DNA from: Pseudobdellovibrionaceae bacterium
GTDB lineage: Bacteria > Bdellovibrionota > Bdellovibrionia > Bdellovibrionales > Bdellovibrionaceae
Direction of reading: 5' to 3'
Assembly: GCA_019637955.1 (NCBI GenBank)
Contig: JAHBUS010000003.1
Coordinates: 62,001 to 126,000 of the forward strand
DNA: 64,000 nucleotides
Below, in pieces: positions 23,680-32,338 of the stretch (position 1 is its first letter; each line of letters starts with the position of its first letter). Below the pieces are notes generated by a model. The model did no database searches. It was given only the letters and a program-made list of their open reading frames with translations, and was not told the origin of the DNA. The translations under genes were made by a program, and so were the position numbers.

Positions 23680-25539
23680 GTGGTTAAACGCATCTGCACA
23701 TTATTGCTGGTTTTGGCGGCGCCTTACGCGATGGCGCAAGACTACGTGCCCGGCGAGATCCTCGTCAAAATGAAGGGGCGTCCTTCGGGATCCAAATCCG
23801 CTCTGTTCATGGGCCAGATGCAGGGCAAGCTCGCGCTGAAGTCGACTTTTGGCAAATTGAACATGCACCACATGAGCCTCAAAGCCGGCGAAGACATGCA
23901 AAAGGTCCTCGGCGAGCTGCGTGAGAATCCCGATGTCGAGTACGCGGAACCCAACTACATTTTGCGCAAAGCGGATGGCGAGCAAGCCGGCGCTGACAAC
24001 CGCCGTTATTCGGCGGAAGAGGCGGCTTCGGTTTCGGCGCAAAGTGGCAGCAGCGGCACCTACCGTCAATCCTACGCGGCGACCAAAACGACCGAGTCGT
24101 GGGCGCAAATGAACTCGGGCAGTGAAGACGTGGTCGTGGCGGTGGTTGACACGGGCGTGGATTACACGCACTCGGTGTTCACCTCGACGAGCGCCATTTG
24201 GACGAATCCCGGCGAAACCCCCAACAACGGCATCGACGATGACGGCAACGGTTACATCGACGACGTTCGTGGCTGGAACTTCTATGCCGGCAATAAAAAT
24301 CCCATGGATGATGACGAGCACGGCACGCACGTGGCCGGCATCATCGTCGGCGCCGGTCAAGACATCATGAGCGGTCCGTTTCAGTACTCGCACATCAAAA
24401 TCATGCCTCTCAAATTTTTGGGCGCGGACGGTTCGGGTTCGACCTCGAACGCGATCTCGGCGATTTATTACGCCGTGAACAACCACGCGCAGGTGATCAA
24501 CAACTCGTGGGGTGGTGGCAGTTACAGCCAGGCGCTGCACGATGCGCTCGCGTACGCTTACGCTCAAGGCGTGGTGCTCGTCGCGGCCGCGGGCAATGCC
24601 CATAGCAATAACGACAGCTCCGCGATGTACCCCGCCAATTACCCCGTGCCGAGCCAAATCTCGGTCGCGGCGACAAATGACTGGGACACGCTCGCGTCGT
24701 TCTCAAATTACGGAATCTCGACCGTGCACATGGCGGCTCCCGGGGTGGGTATCTATTCGACCGTTCCCGGCAACTACTACCGCTACATGAGCGGAACGTC
24801 GATGGCCGCGCCGTTTGTGTCAGGCCTCGCGGCGCTGGCGATTCGCGAAGCTCCGCATCTCTCGGCTTACCAAATCCGCAACTTGGTGATCAATTCGTCC
24901 AACCAGGTGGCAGGATTGGCGACTAAGATGTCGTCGGGATCGCGTGCGAACAGTCTGAACACGATCGTGAATGCGAAAAACAACGTCAACACTCAGGCCT
25001 TGGATCAGCCGTCTTACGTGGCGTCGGCGCCCGCGGGTTACCGCAGTCCCGATTCGATCGAGGCCAAAGGTGGCTGCGGTCTGGTCTCGACGGCCGTGAT
25101 GCGCCAGTCATTTGGCAATGGTGCGGGCCCTCAAGGCCCTTCGCCTCTCGGTGCGATCGCGGCGCTCACGCTGCTGCCGGTCCTGGCTTGGCAGGTGATC
25201 CGCATGCGTGCTTTGGCGAACCCGAAAAACCGCCGCCGCTTCGAGCGCTTCGTGATGAACTCGGAGATCAAAGTCCGCGTCGGTGACCGTGAACTGGTCG
25301 GTCAGATGAACACGATCTCGATGGGCGGGGTGTCGTTCAAAGCCGACGCTCTCTTGGAACGCGGAGGCGTGGTCACGCTGCAGATCGCAAGCCCCGATGG
25401 TCAGGAGCAGGTGCAGGTCGAAGGCCGCATCGTCTGGAGCGAACAGAACCAAGCCTACGGCGTTCAGTTCGGCGAAACGAAAGACACCGTCCTCGACAGC
25501 ATCAAAGGCTGGACAAAAGATCTCGCCAAAGCCTCATAA
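23680..25539 (+). CDS. Subtilase (S8) with C-terminal transmembrane segment and PilZ domain
   Basis: 619 residues in an unusual order. Signal peptide 1-19 (MVKRICTLLLVLAAPYAMA), an I9-like prodomain (about 24-97: VPGEILVKMKG ... VEYAEPNYILRK), then an S8 catalytic domain with D157 (VVDTGVDYTH), H214 (DEHGTHVAG), oxyanion Asn (INNSWGG, about 274) and S374 (GTSMAAP). After a Cys-containing linker (KGGCGLVS, about 463-470) comes one hydrophobic helix (about 489-507, LGAIAALTLLPVLAWQVIR) ending in Arg. Residues 517-600 form a PilZ-like domain: RRRFERF, then TISMGGVSF, RIVWSEQNQAYGVQFGE. With the signal peptide, the protease faces the periplasm or outside and PilZ the cytoplasm. The RxxxR motif is present, but the D/N of the D/NxSxxG motif is Thr. 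Alternatively the helix is a C-terminal sorting signal. The GTG-like start context is GAGAGCCCGTGG. Confidence 0.9.
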   Translation: MVKRICTLLLVLAAPYAMAQDYVPGEILVKMKGRPSGSKSALFMGQMQGKLALKSTFGKLNMHHMSLKAGEDMQKVLGELRENPDVEYAEPNYILRKADGEQAGADNRRYSAEEAASVSAQSGSSGTYRQSYAATKTTESWAQMNSGSEDVVVAVVDTGVDYTHSVFTSTSAIWTNPGETPNNGIDDDGNGYIDDVRGWNFYAGNKNPMDDDEHGTHVAGIIVGAGQDIMSGPFQYSHIKIMPLKFLGADGSGSTSNAISAIYYAVNNHAQVINNSWGGGSYSQALHDALAYAYAQGVVLVAAAGNAHSNNDSSAMYPANYPVPSQISVAATNDWDTLASFSNYGISTVHMAAPGVGIYSTVPGNYYRYMSGTSMAAPFVSGLAALAIREAPHLSAYQIRNLVINSSNQVAGLATKMSSGSRANSLNTIVNAKNNVNTQALDQPSYVASAPAGYRSPDSIEAKGGCGLVSTAVMRQSFGNGAGPQGPSPLGAIAALTLLPVLAWQVIRMRALANPKNRRRFERFVMNSEIKVRVGDRELVGQMNTISMGGVSFKADALLERGGVVTLQIASPDGQEQVQVEGRIVWSEQNQAYGVQFGETKDTVLDSIKGWTKDLAKAS

Positions 25540-25581
25540 GGTCGCTGCTACATTTTGGTTGAGATCTGCGTTAGAAAATAA

Positions 25582-25607
25582 AAAACCCCACCGCGAGGTG
25601 GGGTTTT
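25582..25607. terminator. Bidirectional rho-independent terminator
   Basis: AAAACCCCACC-GCGA-GGTGGGGTTTT: 11-base perfect arms flanked by A- and T-runs, between the convergent protease gene and the beta-barrel gene. Confidence 0.93.
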
Positions 25608-25629
25608 CAATTTCAAGTCAGGATGTGAA

Positions 25630-26205
25630 TTACAGATTGAACGGAGCCGACACGCTCAAGATCAAGCCGTTATTGTCGCGTGTATCGTAAGAGCCATAAT
25701 CAATCGTCGCGCTTCCGACCGTAGCTTCTTTTGCTTTAGACATAAAATACTCGAGATTGACTGAAACAATAGGCAAGAAAGTAAAGCCGATGCCCACTTT
25801 CAGGGGCGATTCCAGTTTGATTTCGCTGCTAGAGCCTGTGTCGGGTGTCGCTTTGTAGGAGCGAGCGAGACCGTATCCAGCCCACACGCGGGCAAGAACG
25901 GGAAGATCGAAGCCGACATCGAAATACAGATTCGAAGAGTCGATTTTGTCGTCGGCTCCGCCCGAATCATTTTTCGCTGTTCCACCAGTGATCATGCTGT
26001 AATCCAAAGCGAACCAAAGCATCATCGGCATCTTGTAGCCTGCACGCAAGCCGAGTGCGGGACCCGTGACCTTGTCGGTCGAGGTGCCGATTTTGATTTC
26101 GGAAGATTCGTATCCGAGATAGGGCTCGAGCAAAAGACCCGCGTTTGCGTGCGACGCAAATCCGAGAGCCAAAACCAAACTTGCTGCTTTCAAAAATGTT
26201 TTCAT
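25630..26205 (-). CDS. Outer-membrane beta-barrel protein
   Basis: 191 residues; signal peptide MKTFLKAASLVLALGFASHANA cut before GLLLEP. The mature chain alternates as in eight-stranded barrels: LLLEPYLGYESSEIKIG, GPALGLRAGYKMP, LWFALDYSMITGG, SNLYFDVGFDLP, RVWAGYGLARSYK, PLKVGIGFTFLPIVSVNLEY, LILSVSAPFNL. It resembles OmpW/OmpA-barrel-sized porin-like proteins without a periplasmic domain. The usual terminal Phe is replaced by PFNL, with F two from the end. Function unknown. Confidence 0.85.
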   Translation of the reverse strand: MKTFLKAASLVLALGFASHANAGLLLEPYLGYESSEIKIGTSTDKVTGPALGLRAGYKMPMMLWFALDYSMITGGTAKNDSGGADDKIDSSNLYFDVGFDLPVLARVWAGYGLARSYKATPDTGSSSEIKLESPLKVGIGFTFLPIVSVNLEYFMSKAKEATVGSATIDYGSYDTRDNNGLILSVSAPFNL

Positions 26206-26292
26206 GAAAAGTCTCCTTTGATCATTTGAGCCTGGACCGAATCGATCTGGCTGTAAAGTAAAAATCCGTTGATCTCCGCGCCGAGCTTGGAA

Positions 26293-26329
26293 CCTGGCGC
26301 TCCCTTAGGTTCGCCTTTGCACCGCCAGG
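26293..26329. repeat. Long-loop hairpin in the gap between the barrel and RluA-type genes
   Basis: CCTGGCG (26293-26299) pairs with CGCCAGG (26323-26329) across a 23-base loop. The 222-base gap 26206-26427 holds nothing else I can support. A 123-residue open frame there overlaps the synthase and looks non-coding. Confidence 0.35.
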
Positions 26330-26427
26330 AGTAAAGCCAGGAAAACATCACAGTTTCAAAACCCTCAGCGGACGTCGGGGAAAAACGGCCCATCAACCCC
26401 TCTTTACAGGGTCTGGTGGTTAAAAGG

Positions 26428-27102
26428 TCACGGGTCCAGTGAGAGAAAGGCTTCGAACGCCGCGCGGGCGCCGGGCATGTGCTTTTCGAAAAACTCGGGG
26501 ATCTCGGCCCTGATTTCACCGGGACTCCATTGCAGAACTCCGGCATGCAAACCCAAGCGCAAATCTGGAACATAACTGTTCAAGGACCCCAGGTATTTCG
26601 AATCGCCGTAACGGAAGTCGCCAACGATCTCGCAGCGGGCCAGGGCGGCATGCTTGCGGATTTGGTGCTGACGCCCCGATTCCAAAACCATCGCGCTCAA
26701 AACAAAGTAGCGAGTTTCGAGCAAGGGCGTGAAGAGGGTGCGCGAGGGCACGCGGTCTTTCGAGAGACCCTGCGGGTTTTTGCGGCCTTCGGTTTTATCG
26801 GTCAACGGGAGGTCCCAAACTTGCGGCTTCATCTCGAACCCGTTCGGACGCCGGTGAAGACCGATGTAGATCTTGCGGGTCGATGCCTGTTGCCAAAGGT
26901 CTTGGTACTCTTTCATTTTTGCGGGGTCGCGAACGGTGACAACGATGCCGCTCGTGACGGCATCAAGCCGGTTCAAAAAATTCACGGGCCCCGGCCGAAT
27001 CTTTTGAATCTCCGCTTGAAGCGAGGGCTCCTCGTTGTGAGTGCTCATGGTGTTGGGTTTGTTCCAAGCCTCAAAATCAGGGTGCGAGACGATCGGCTTC
27101 AT
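26428..27102 (-). CDS. RluA-family RNA pseudouridine synthase
   Basis: 224 residues. Isomerises uridine to pseudouridine in rRNA or tRNA. The catalytic Asp lies in LNRLDAVTSGIVV, the RluA HRLDxxTSG motif with Asn in place of His. The remaining blocks are RKIYIGLHRRP, LESGRQHQIRKHAALARC and EIVGDFRYGDSKYLG, followed by LHAGVLQW. No S4 domain is visible at the N-terminus. Its start lies 1 base after the end of mgtE on the same strand. The target site cannot be read. Confidence 0.9.
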   Translation of the reverse strand: MKPIVSHPDFEAWNKPNTMSTHNEEPSLQAEIQKIRPGPVNFLNRLDAVTSGIVVTVRDPAKMKEYQDLWQQASTRKIYIGLHRRPNGFEMKPQVWDLPLTDKTEGRKNPQGLSKDRVPSRTLFTPLLETRYFVLSAMVLESGRQHQIRKHAALARCEIVGDFRYGDSKYLGSLNSYVPDLRLGLHAGVLQWSPGEIRAEIPEFFEKHMPGARAAFEAFLSLDP

Positions 27103-27103
27103 G

Positions 27104-28510
27104 TCAGAGCAGGGTGCCGGCCATGATCAGGCTGGCGACGGTGAAGTAAATGATCAAACCGGTCACATCGACCAGCGTCGCCACGAACGGCGCCGAGGCG
27201 GTCGCCGGGTCCAACTTGCAAAGACGTAAAACGAAGGGGAGCATCGAGCCCGAGATCGTGCCCCAGAGCACGCAGCCCAAAACGCTGCAAGCCACGGTGA
27301 TGGCGACGATCACGTAGTGCTCGCCGTACAAAGAGCTGCGGGTGGGCCAAAGCAAAATGCGCATCATCCCCACAAGACCCAAGATTAAACCCAAGCAAAG
27401 ACCCGCGCCCAATTCACGCGCGAACACGCGCCACCAATCCTTGATCCGCACCTCACCCAAGGCCATGGCACGGATGATGAGCGTGGAGGCCTGCGAGCCC
27501 GAGTTCCCGCCGCTGGAGATGATGAGCGGGATGAACAGCGCCAGGATCACGGCCTTTTCGATTTCGTGTTGGAAGTAGCCCATCGCGGTCGCGGTGAACA
27601 TCTCGCCGACAAAGAGAATGATCAGCCACCCGGCGCGTTTGCGAACGAGCTCAAAAAAACCGATCTTCATGTAAGGCGCATCCAAAGTTTCGACCGCCGC
27701 GAGTTTGTGCATGTCCTCGGTGGCCTCTTCTTGCAAAACGTGCGCGACGTCATCGAAGGTGACGATCCCTTTGATGTGCCCCCACTCATCGACAACCGGC
27801 ACGGCCATGAACTCGTTGGCCGAGAAAATTTTGGCGACTTCTTCCTGATCGAGGCCGACGGGGATTTTGATCAGGTCGGTTTTCATCACGTCGCGGATTT
27901 TTTTGTGCGCTTGCGCCGAGAAGAGCTCGCGGAACGACACCACGCCGAGCAGCGTTTGATCGGCGTCGATCACGTAGGCGTAGTAGATCGTCTCCACTTG
28001 CGTCTTTGCCTGAATGCGCAGGTAGCTGATCGCCTCGTCCACGCTCATATCCGGCCGCAGGCGGATAAAGCGCGAGCTCATGAGACCCCCGGCGTTGTCT
28101 TCGGCGTAGGCGAGAAGCGCGGTGACTTCGCGGCGGGTTTGGTTGTCGAGACAATCCAAAATTTCGTCACGGTGCTCGAAGCCCATCTCTTGAATCAAAT
28201 CGGCCACGTCATCGGGCGCGAGCAAGCGGACCCAGGCGCGCTTTTCTTTGGGCTGGGCTTCCAGTAGCAGCTCGGCCTGCAAGTGGGCTTTGAGACTTAA
28301 GAACAATTCGACGGCTTCGGGCCGCGCGAGCGCCTCGAAGGCTGTTTTGCGCTCGAGCGGCGCCATGGCGCCCCAGTTTTCGACCATCGCGGTGAAAGGA
28401 TCGACCTCATCGGGTGAGGGCTGATCGATCATGGGCGCGTGATCGCCCTCGGCCTCGGAGGCCGGCGTGTCGGGAGCATGGGGCTGGAATTTATCGTCGA
28501 TTTCGCTCAC
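27104..28510 (-). CDS. mgtE: MgtE-type magnesium transporter
   Basis: 468 residues in standard order: an acidic N-terminal tail, the cytoplasmic superhelical N domain (about 35-140, ending DEILDCLDNQTRREVTALL), two CBS domains (about 145-270; IYYAYVIDADQTLLGVVSFR and MAVPVVDEWGHIKGIVTFDD) and five membrane helices. The pore signature PLIISSGGNSGSQASTLIIR is intact, as is VALGEV-like AMALGEVRIKDW. MgtE is a Mg2+-gated Mg2+ channel in which the CBS domains sense cytoplasmic Mg2+. Its start overlaps the upstream ABC gene by 4 bases. Confidence 0.96.
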   Translation of the reverse strand: MSEIDDKFQPHAPDTPASEAEGDHAPMIDQPSPDEVDPFTAMVENWGAMAPLERKTAFEALARPEAVELFLSLKAHLQAELLLEAQPKEKRAWVRLLAPDDVADLIQEMGFEHRDEILDCLDNQTRREVTALLAYAEDNAGGLMSSRFIRLRPDMSVDEAISYLRIQAKTQVETIYYAYVIDADQTLLGVVSFRELFSAQAHKKIRDVMKTDLIKIPVGLDQEEVAKIFSANEFMAVPVVDEWGHIKGIVTFDDVAHVLQEEATEDMHKLAAVETLDAPYMKIGFFELVRKRAGWLIILFVGEMFTATAMGYFQHEIEKAVILALFIPLIISSGGNSGSQASTLIIRAMALGEVRIKDWWRVFARELGAGLCLGLILGLVGMMRILLWPTRSSLYGEHYVIVAITVACSVLGCVLWGTISGSMLPFVLRLCKLDPATASAPFVATLVDVTGLIIYFTVASLIMAGTLL

Positions 28511-30408
28511 TCACCTAAAATGCCCGAGCTTGCGGGAAAGGACAAGTTGGCCTTTTCAAATTCCTGCAAGACTTCGCGCATGGGCCCCAGCATCCGAACC
28601 TGCCCGTTTTGTAGCCACAAGATCCGGTCGCAAGACCGCAGGGTCGAGAGACGGTGGGCGATGATGATTTGGGTGCGCTCGGCAAAGAACTCCTCGGTCG
28701 CGCGGACCAAGATTTCTTCACTTTTGGGGTCAATGGAGCTGGTGGCTTCGTCCATCACGACGACCGGGCTGTTCTGCAAGAGGCAGCGCGAAAGGCAGAC
28801 GAGCTGCTTTTCACCCACGGAGAGGTTGCGCCCCTTTTCTTCGATGTGTTTTTCGAGACCGGCCTCATGCGCCCATTCCTCCAGGCCGACCCGGGTGAGC
28901 GCACCGATCAGCTCGGCATCGGTATGGCTGAAGTCGACATCGAGATTCTCGCGCAACGTCCCGCGGAACAGGGCCGGGTCCTGCGCGATGAAGGCGATCG
29001 AGCGGCGGTAAGCCTTCAGATCCAAAGAGGCCGGGTCGGTGCTCGCCGGGTCTGTGCGCGGTGACAAACCATTGATGGTGATGCTTCCCTGATCGATGGG
29101 GTAGAGGTGAAACAGGGCTTGGATCAGGCTTGATTTGCCCGAGCCCGTGCGGCCCACGATCCCAAAACGCTCGCCAGCCTTGATTTCGAAATTCAAGTCT
29201 TTCAGCACCCAAGGCAGATCGGGCGAGTAGCGAAAACTCACGTTTTCAAAGCGCACGGGCGCCGCGCGTAAATCCGAGAGCGGATTGGTTTTGCGCTCTT
29301 GGATGTCGCGCTGGGTGTCGGTGACGTGATCGGTTTTGAAAAGAACTTGAGCGGGCAGCAGAGCGCCGGGCTCCGAAGGCGTGCGCAGATATTGGTTCAT
29401 GCGCTCAACGCCGACCATCGCCTCTTCAAACTGCGCGAGCCAGTCAAAGAACATTTGCACGGTGTTCCCCGACAGCGTGATAAAGCCAAAGGCCACACCC
29501 ACCGCGCCGACGCTCATGTAGCCGTTCGCGATCCCCCACATCGCCATCCCGGCCGAGCCGACCAGCAGCAGGGCCGTGAGGACGTTCATCTGCAAGGCAA
29601 AGCTCACGATCGCCTTGGTGGTTTTCAGTTTCTGCAAGAGATAGTAATTGTCCAAACCTTCAAAGCGTTTTGAAAAGCTGTCCTGCTTGATGAAACTGCG
29701 GATGGTCGAGGCCCCTTGCGCCGTCTCGGAGAAATGCGCCACCGAAGGGGAGCGGCTCGCCGAAAGCTCGCGGCGGCATTCACGCAGACGGGTTTGGTTG
29801 GCTTTGTAAACGAGGTACTGGCCATAACCCAAAATCAGGATCAGGGGTAAGAACAGGGGACCTGCGACCGCCGTGAGTGCCAGCATCCAGAACAGGTCAA
29901 AGATGATCGAAAGAAATTCGGCCAAGGGCCCGCCAAACAGGCGGAACACGTTGCCGTAGTCGCTCGAGAAACGCGTGACCACGCGGCCCACCGGCGTGAT
30001 GTCGAAGAACGACATCGGAAAACGCGAGGTTCGCAGCGTCGTCTCGTCGTAGAGAGTCGAGACGGCCTGGGCGGAGACGCCCGAAAATCCCACGCGGAAC
30101 ACCCAGGTCAAAACAAAACCGGCGGCGACCATCACGCCGAGCAGGGTCACGAAATCAGAATTGCTAAATTGACCCAACCAACCCGGAAGCGCCCGGCAGC
30201 CCGGTCCCTGGCAGAGCGAGTCCACCCACCAGCCGATCACGTTGGCGTTGGCCAGCAAAAGGGCACGGCCAAAAAATCCGAGCAGCAAGAAAAAGATCAA
30301 GCTCCATTTGTAAGGCGCGTAAGCGAACTTGAGCGTTTCAAAAACGGCGGGATCGAATTTGCCCTGAAAGCGGCTTTCGTTCTGAATCAATTTGTCTGGC
30401 TTCATCAA
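28507..30408 (-). CDS. ABC transporter half B, ABCC-like, with the consensus ATPase site
   Basis: 633 residues: six-helix exporter domain (about 30-330) then a nucleotide-binding domain. Walker A is GRTGSGKSSLI. The signature NLSVGEKQLVCLSR is the LSVGE variant seen in the second NBD of ABCC/MRP proteins. Walker B VVMDEATSSID keeps the catalytic Glu, and the H-loop is IIIAHRLSTL. It pairs with the gene that overlaps it by ATGA at 30405-30408. Together they form a heterodimeric exporter equivalent to a split full-length ABCC transporter. The substrate is unknown. Confidence 0.92.
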   Translation of the reverse strand: MMKPDKLIQNESRFQGKFDPAVFETLKFAYAPYKWSLIFFLLLGFFGRALLLANANVIGWWVDSLCQGPGCRALPGWLGQFSNSDFVTLLGVMVAAGFVLTWVFRVGFSGVSAQAVSTLYDETTLRTSRFPMSFFDITPVGRVVTRFSSDYGNVFRLFGGPLAEFLSIIFDLFWMLALTAVAGPLFLPLILILGYGQYLVYKANQTRLRECRRELSASRSPSVAHFSETAQGASTIRSFIKQDSFSKRFEGLDNYYLLQKLKTTKAIVSFALQMNVLTALLLVGSAGMAMWGIANGYMSVGAVGVAFGFITLSGNTVQMFFDWLAQFEEAMVGVERMNQYLRTPSEPGALLPAQVLFKTDHVTDTQRDIQERKTNPLSDLRAAPVRFENVSFRYSPDLPWVLKDLNFEIKAGERFGIVGRTGSGKSSLIQALFHLYPIDQGSITINGLSPRTDPASTDPASLDLKAYRRSIAFIAQDPALFRGTLRENLDVDFSHTDAELIGALTRVGLEEWAHEAGLEKHIEEKGRNLSVGEKQLVCLSRCLLQNSPVVVMDEATSSIDPKSEEILVRATEEFFAERTQIIIAHRLSTLRSCDRILWLQNGQVRMLGPMREVLQEFEKANLSFPASSGILGE

Positions 30409-32327
30409 CCCTCCTGGCCTTCGCCCAGATCCACGGCCGGATCTTCGATGACGGTTTCGGGTTCGGGCTTGGGAGGCTGGGTCGAACTCACTTCGTGGCG
30501 CTCGAGACTGGCGGTGTACTCGCGGAATTCGGCGCTGCTGCGCATGAGGTCCTCAAAGCGGCCTTCGGCTTTCAGACGCCCCTGCTCCATAAAGAGAATG
30601 CGGTCCACTTGGCGCAGAACGCTCAGGCGGTGCGTGACCAAAAGTCGCGAGCGGTTTTTCCAGCCCCCGCCGTCTCCGACGGCTGGCGAGGGCCCGGCGA
30701 GAAGATCACGGATGAGCTTTTTTTCGGTGTCGACATCAACCGCGCTGAGACAGTCATCCAGAAGAACGATCGGCGATTGGTAAAAATCGACGCGCGCCAA
30801 GCTCACGCGCTGTTTTTGCCCGCCCGAAAGGTTCACGCCGCGCTCGCCGATCTCGGTGTCGAGACCGTTTTCGACGCGCTCTTTGTCGATATCGAACTGC
30901 GCCCGGCGCAGCGAGGCCCGGATGTTGTCGTCGTGCTCGGTGCCCACGTGATAGTTGAACGCGACGTTCTCGCGCAAAGAGGCCGACATGATAAAGCCCT
31001 CTTGGGGAACGAACGTGTAAAACTGGCGCAGTTGATCCAAGGGGAGGCGGCGGGCATCGTTCTCGCCGATCCAATATTGTTCGAAGGTGGCGCCCGTTTC
31101 GCCCATCAGCGAGTAGAGCAAAAGGCTCTTGCCGCTGCCGACCTCGCCGACGATGGCCAAAAACTCGCCGACCTTCACGTCAAAGTTGATGTCATGCAAG
31201 AGATGGTGGCCGTCAATGTCCAGCGAGAGCCCCCGCACGCGCAGCGCCGGGACCGGAGTGTCTGCTCCGCCCGTGCCGCCTCCGGCGGCGCTCCAACTGA
31301 TGAGTTTTTGAAACTCGCGCGAGCGCGGGAGCGGTTCGCGGTTGCGCAGTTGCAAAAGTTCGCTGATGCGTTTGATCGAGGTCCACGCATCGAAGACGAA
31401 AGTGAAGAACCAGGGCATTTGCCGGAACGGACGGGTCATGAAAACCGCGACGATCCAAAGCAGCGCGAGCAAGGTGCCCGAGGTGATGGGTTCGGACTGC
31501 GAATGGAGCAAGACCGAAATCAAAACCACGTTGAGCACGAACGTGATGCTCGAGGCGATGCCGTTCATGGTTTGCCCGTTGTTGAGCATCTGAATGCGGT
31601 TGCGGGTCTCGACCTTGCGGACGTGAAACATCTTGGCTTCAAACGCCGCGATCCAGCCCAAAATGCGCAGCGTGCGCATGTTTTGAATCCACTCGTTCAC
31701 GTAACCCACGCGGTCGGCCGCGAGGCGCTTGAACTGAAAAAAGAATTTGCTCTGGCGGAACGCCAGCAAAAAGTTGAGAACCAAAACGACGGCCAAAAAA
31801 GGCATCAAGATCGAGGCGGGCACGCTTAAAAACGTGACCAGCGCCCAGGGGCCGAGCAGCAGCGGGAACAAAATCCCTAAGAACTGCGGCAGGCTCTGCT
31901 CGAGCAGGATGGTCGCGCCCGGCACGTCGATGGTGTAGATCGAAACGATCTCGCCGACCGGCTTTCCGTGCAAGGATTCGGTCCGTAGCGACAGCGTGTG
32001 ATCATACAGGCGCTGCGAAAGGTGCCGCTGCATCCACAGCGATTCGCGGGTGCCCAGGTAAATCACGCCTTGATAAAACGCGAGCGCGCCCAAAAGACTC
32101 AAGAACGTCAGCACCAAGAGCCCCCACTGCGGGATCTGGTTCACGCTCTCAAACTGCAAAAACGAAAACTGAGCGGCGCCCGATAAACGGTCGAGAAAAA
32201 CTTTTTGAAACAAAGGACCGAGCAGACCGCAAACCGCCGACAAAAGCCCCATGGTGAGCATCAGGGCCCGGACCCAAAACCGGGTGAACAGGATCTCGAG
32301 CAAGAGGTGGCGGGGAGAGGCGTTCAT
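30405..32327 (-). CDS. ABC transporter half A, ABCC-like, with a degenerate ATPase site
   Basis: The ATG at 32327 (640 residues) is preferred; a GTG-type start 30 bases upstream would overlap the oxygenase gene. Six helices, then an NBD whose features match the first NBD of ABCC/MRP proteins: Walker A GEVGSGKSLLL, signature NLSGGQKQRVSLAR, and Walker B IVLLDDCLSAVD, where Asp replaces the catalytic Glu. Such halves bind but hydrolyse ATP poorly. Two Gly/Ala/Pro-rich insertions (near residues 344-356, SAAGGGTGG, and after the D-loop, GPSPAVGDGGG) coincide with short GC palindromes in the DNA. Confidence 0.9.
   Translation of the reverse strand: MNASPRHLLLEILFTRFWVRALMLTMGLLSAVCGLLGPLFQKVFLDRLSGAAQFSFLQFESVNQIPQWGLLVLTFLSLLGALAFYQGVIYLGTRESLWMQRHLSQRLYDHTLSLRTESLHGKPVGEIVSIYTIDVPGATILLEQSLPQFLGILFPLLLGPWALVTFLSVPASILMPFLAVVLVLNFLLAFRQSKFFFQFKRLAADRVGYVNEWIQNMRTLRILGWIAAFEAKMFHVRKVETRNRIQMLNNGQTMNGIASSITFVLNVVLISVLLHSQSEPITSGTLLALLWIVAVFMTRPFRQMPWFFTFVFDAWTSIKRISELLQLRNREPLPRSREFQKLISWSAAGGGTGGADTPVPALRVRGLSLDIDGHHLLHDINFDVKVGEFLAIVGEVGSGKSLLLYSLMGETGATFEQYWIGENDARRLPLDQLRQFYTFVPQEGFIMSASLRENVAFNYHVGTEHDDNIRASLRRAQFDIDKERVENGLDTEIGERGVNLSGGQKQRVSLARVDFYQSPIVLLDDCLSAVDVDTEKKLIRDLLAGPSPAVGDGGGWKNRSRLLVTHRLSVLRQVDRILFMEQGRLKAEGRFEDLMRSSAEFREYTASLERHEVSSTQPPKPEPETVIEDPAVDLGEGQEG
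30669..30683. repeat. Coding palindrome GCCGTC-TCC-GACGGC
   Basis: Perfect 6-base arms around TCC, inside half A of the ABC transporter, encoding the AVGDGG insertion. It has the same design as 31275-31289 and, with shorter arms, 56803-56815. Confidence 0.4.
31275..31289. repeat. Coding palindrome GCCGCC-TCC-GGCGGC
   Basis: Perfect 6-base arms around TCC, encoding the Gly-rich linker just before the NBD of half A. Confidence 0.4.
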
Positions 32328-32338
32328 GCCCCGGTAGA

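Noticed and set aside
23701-24657. Open frame of 318 residues opposite the subtilase
   Set aside because: A shadow of the protease codons; Val/Arg/His-rich, no recognisable motif.
26202-26573. 123-residue frame between the beta-barrel and the pseudouridine synthase
   Set aside because: Half of it overlaps the synthase in another frame, and the rest has no protein-like pattern.
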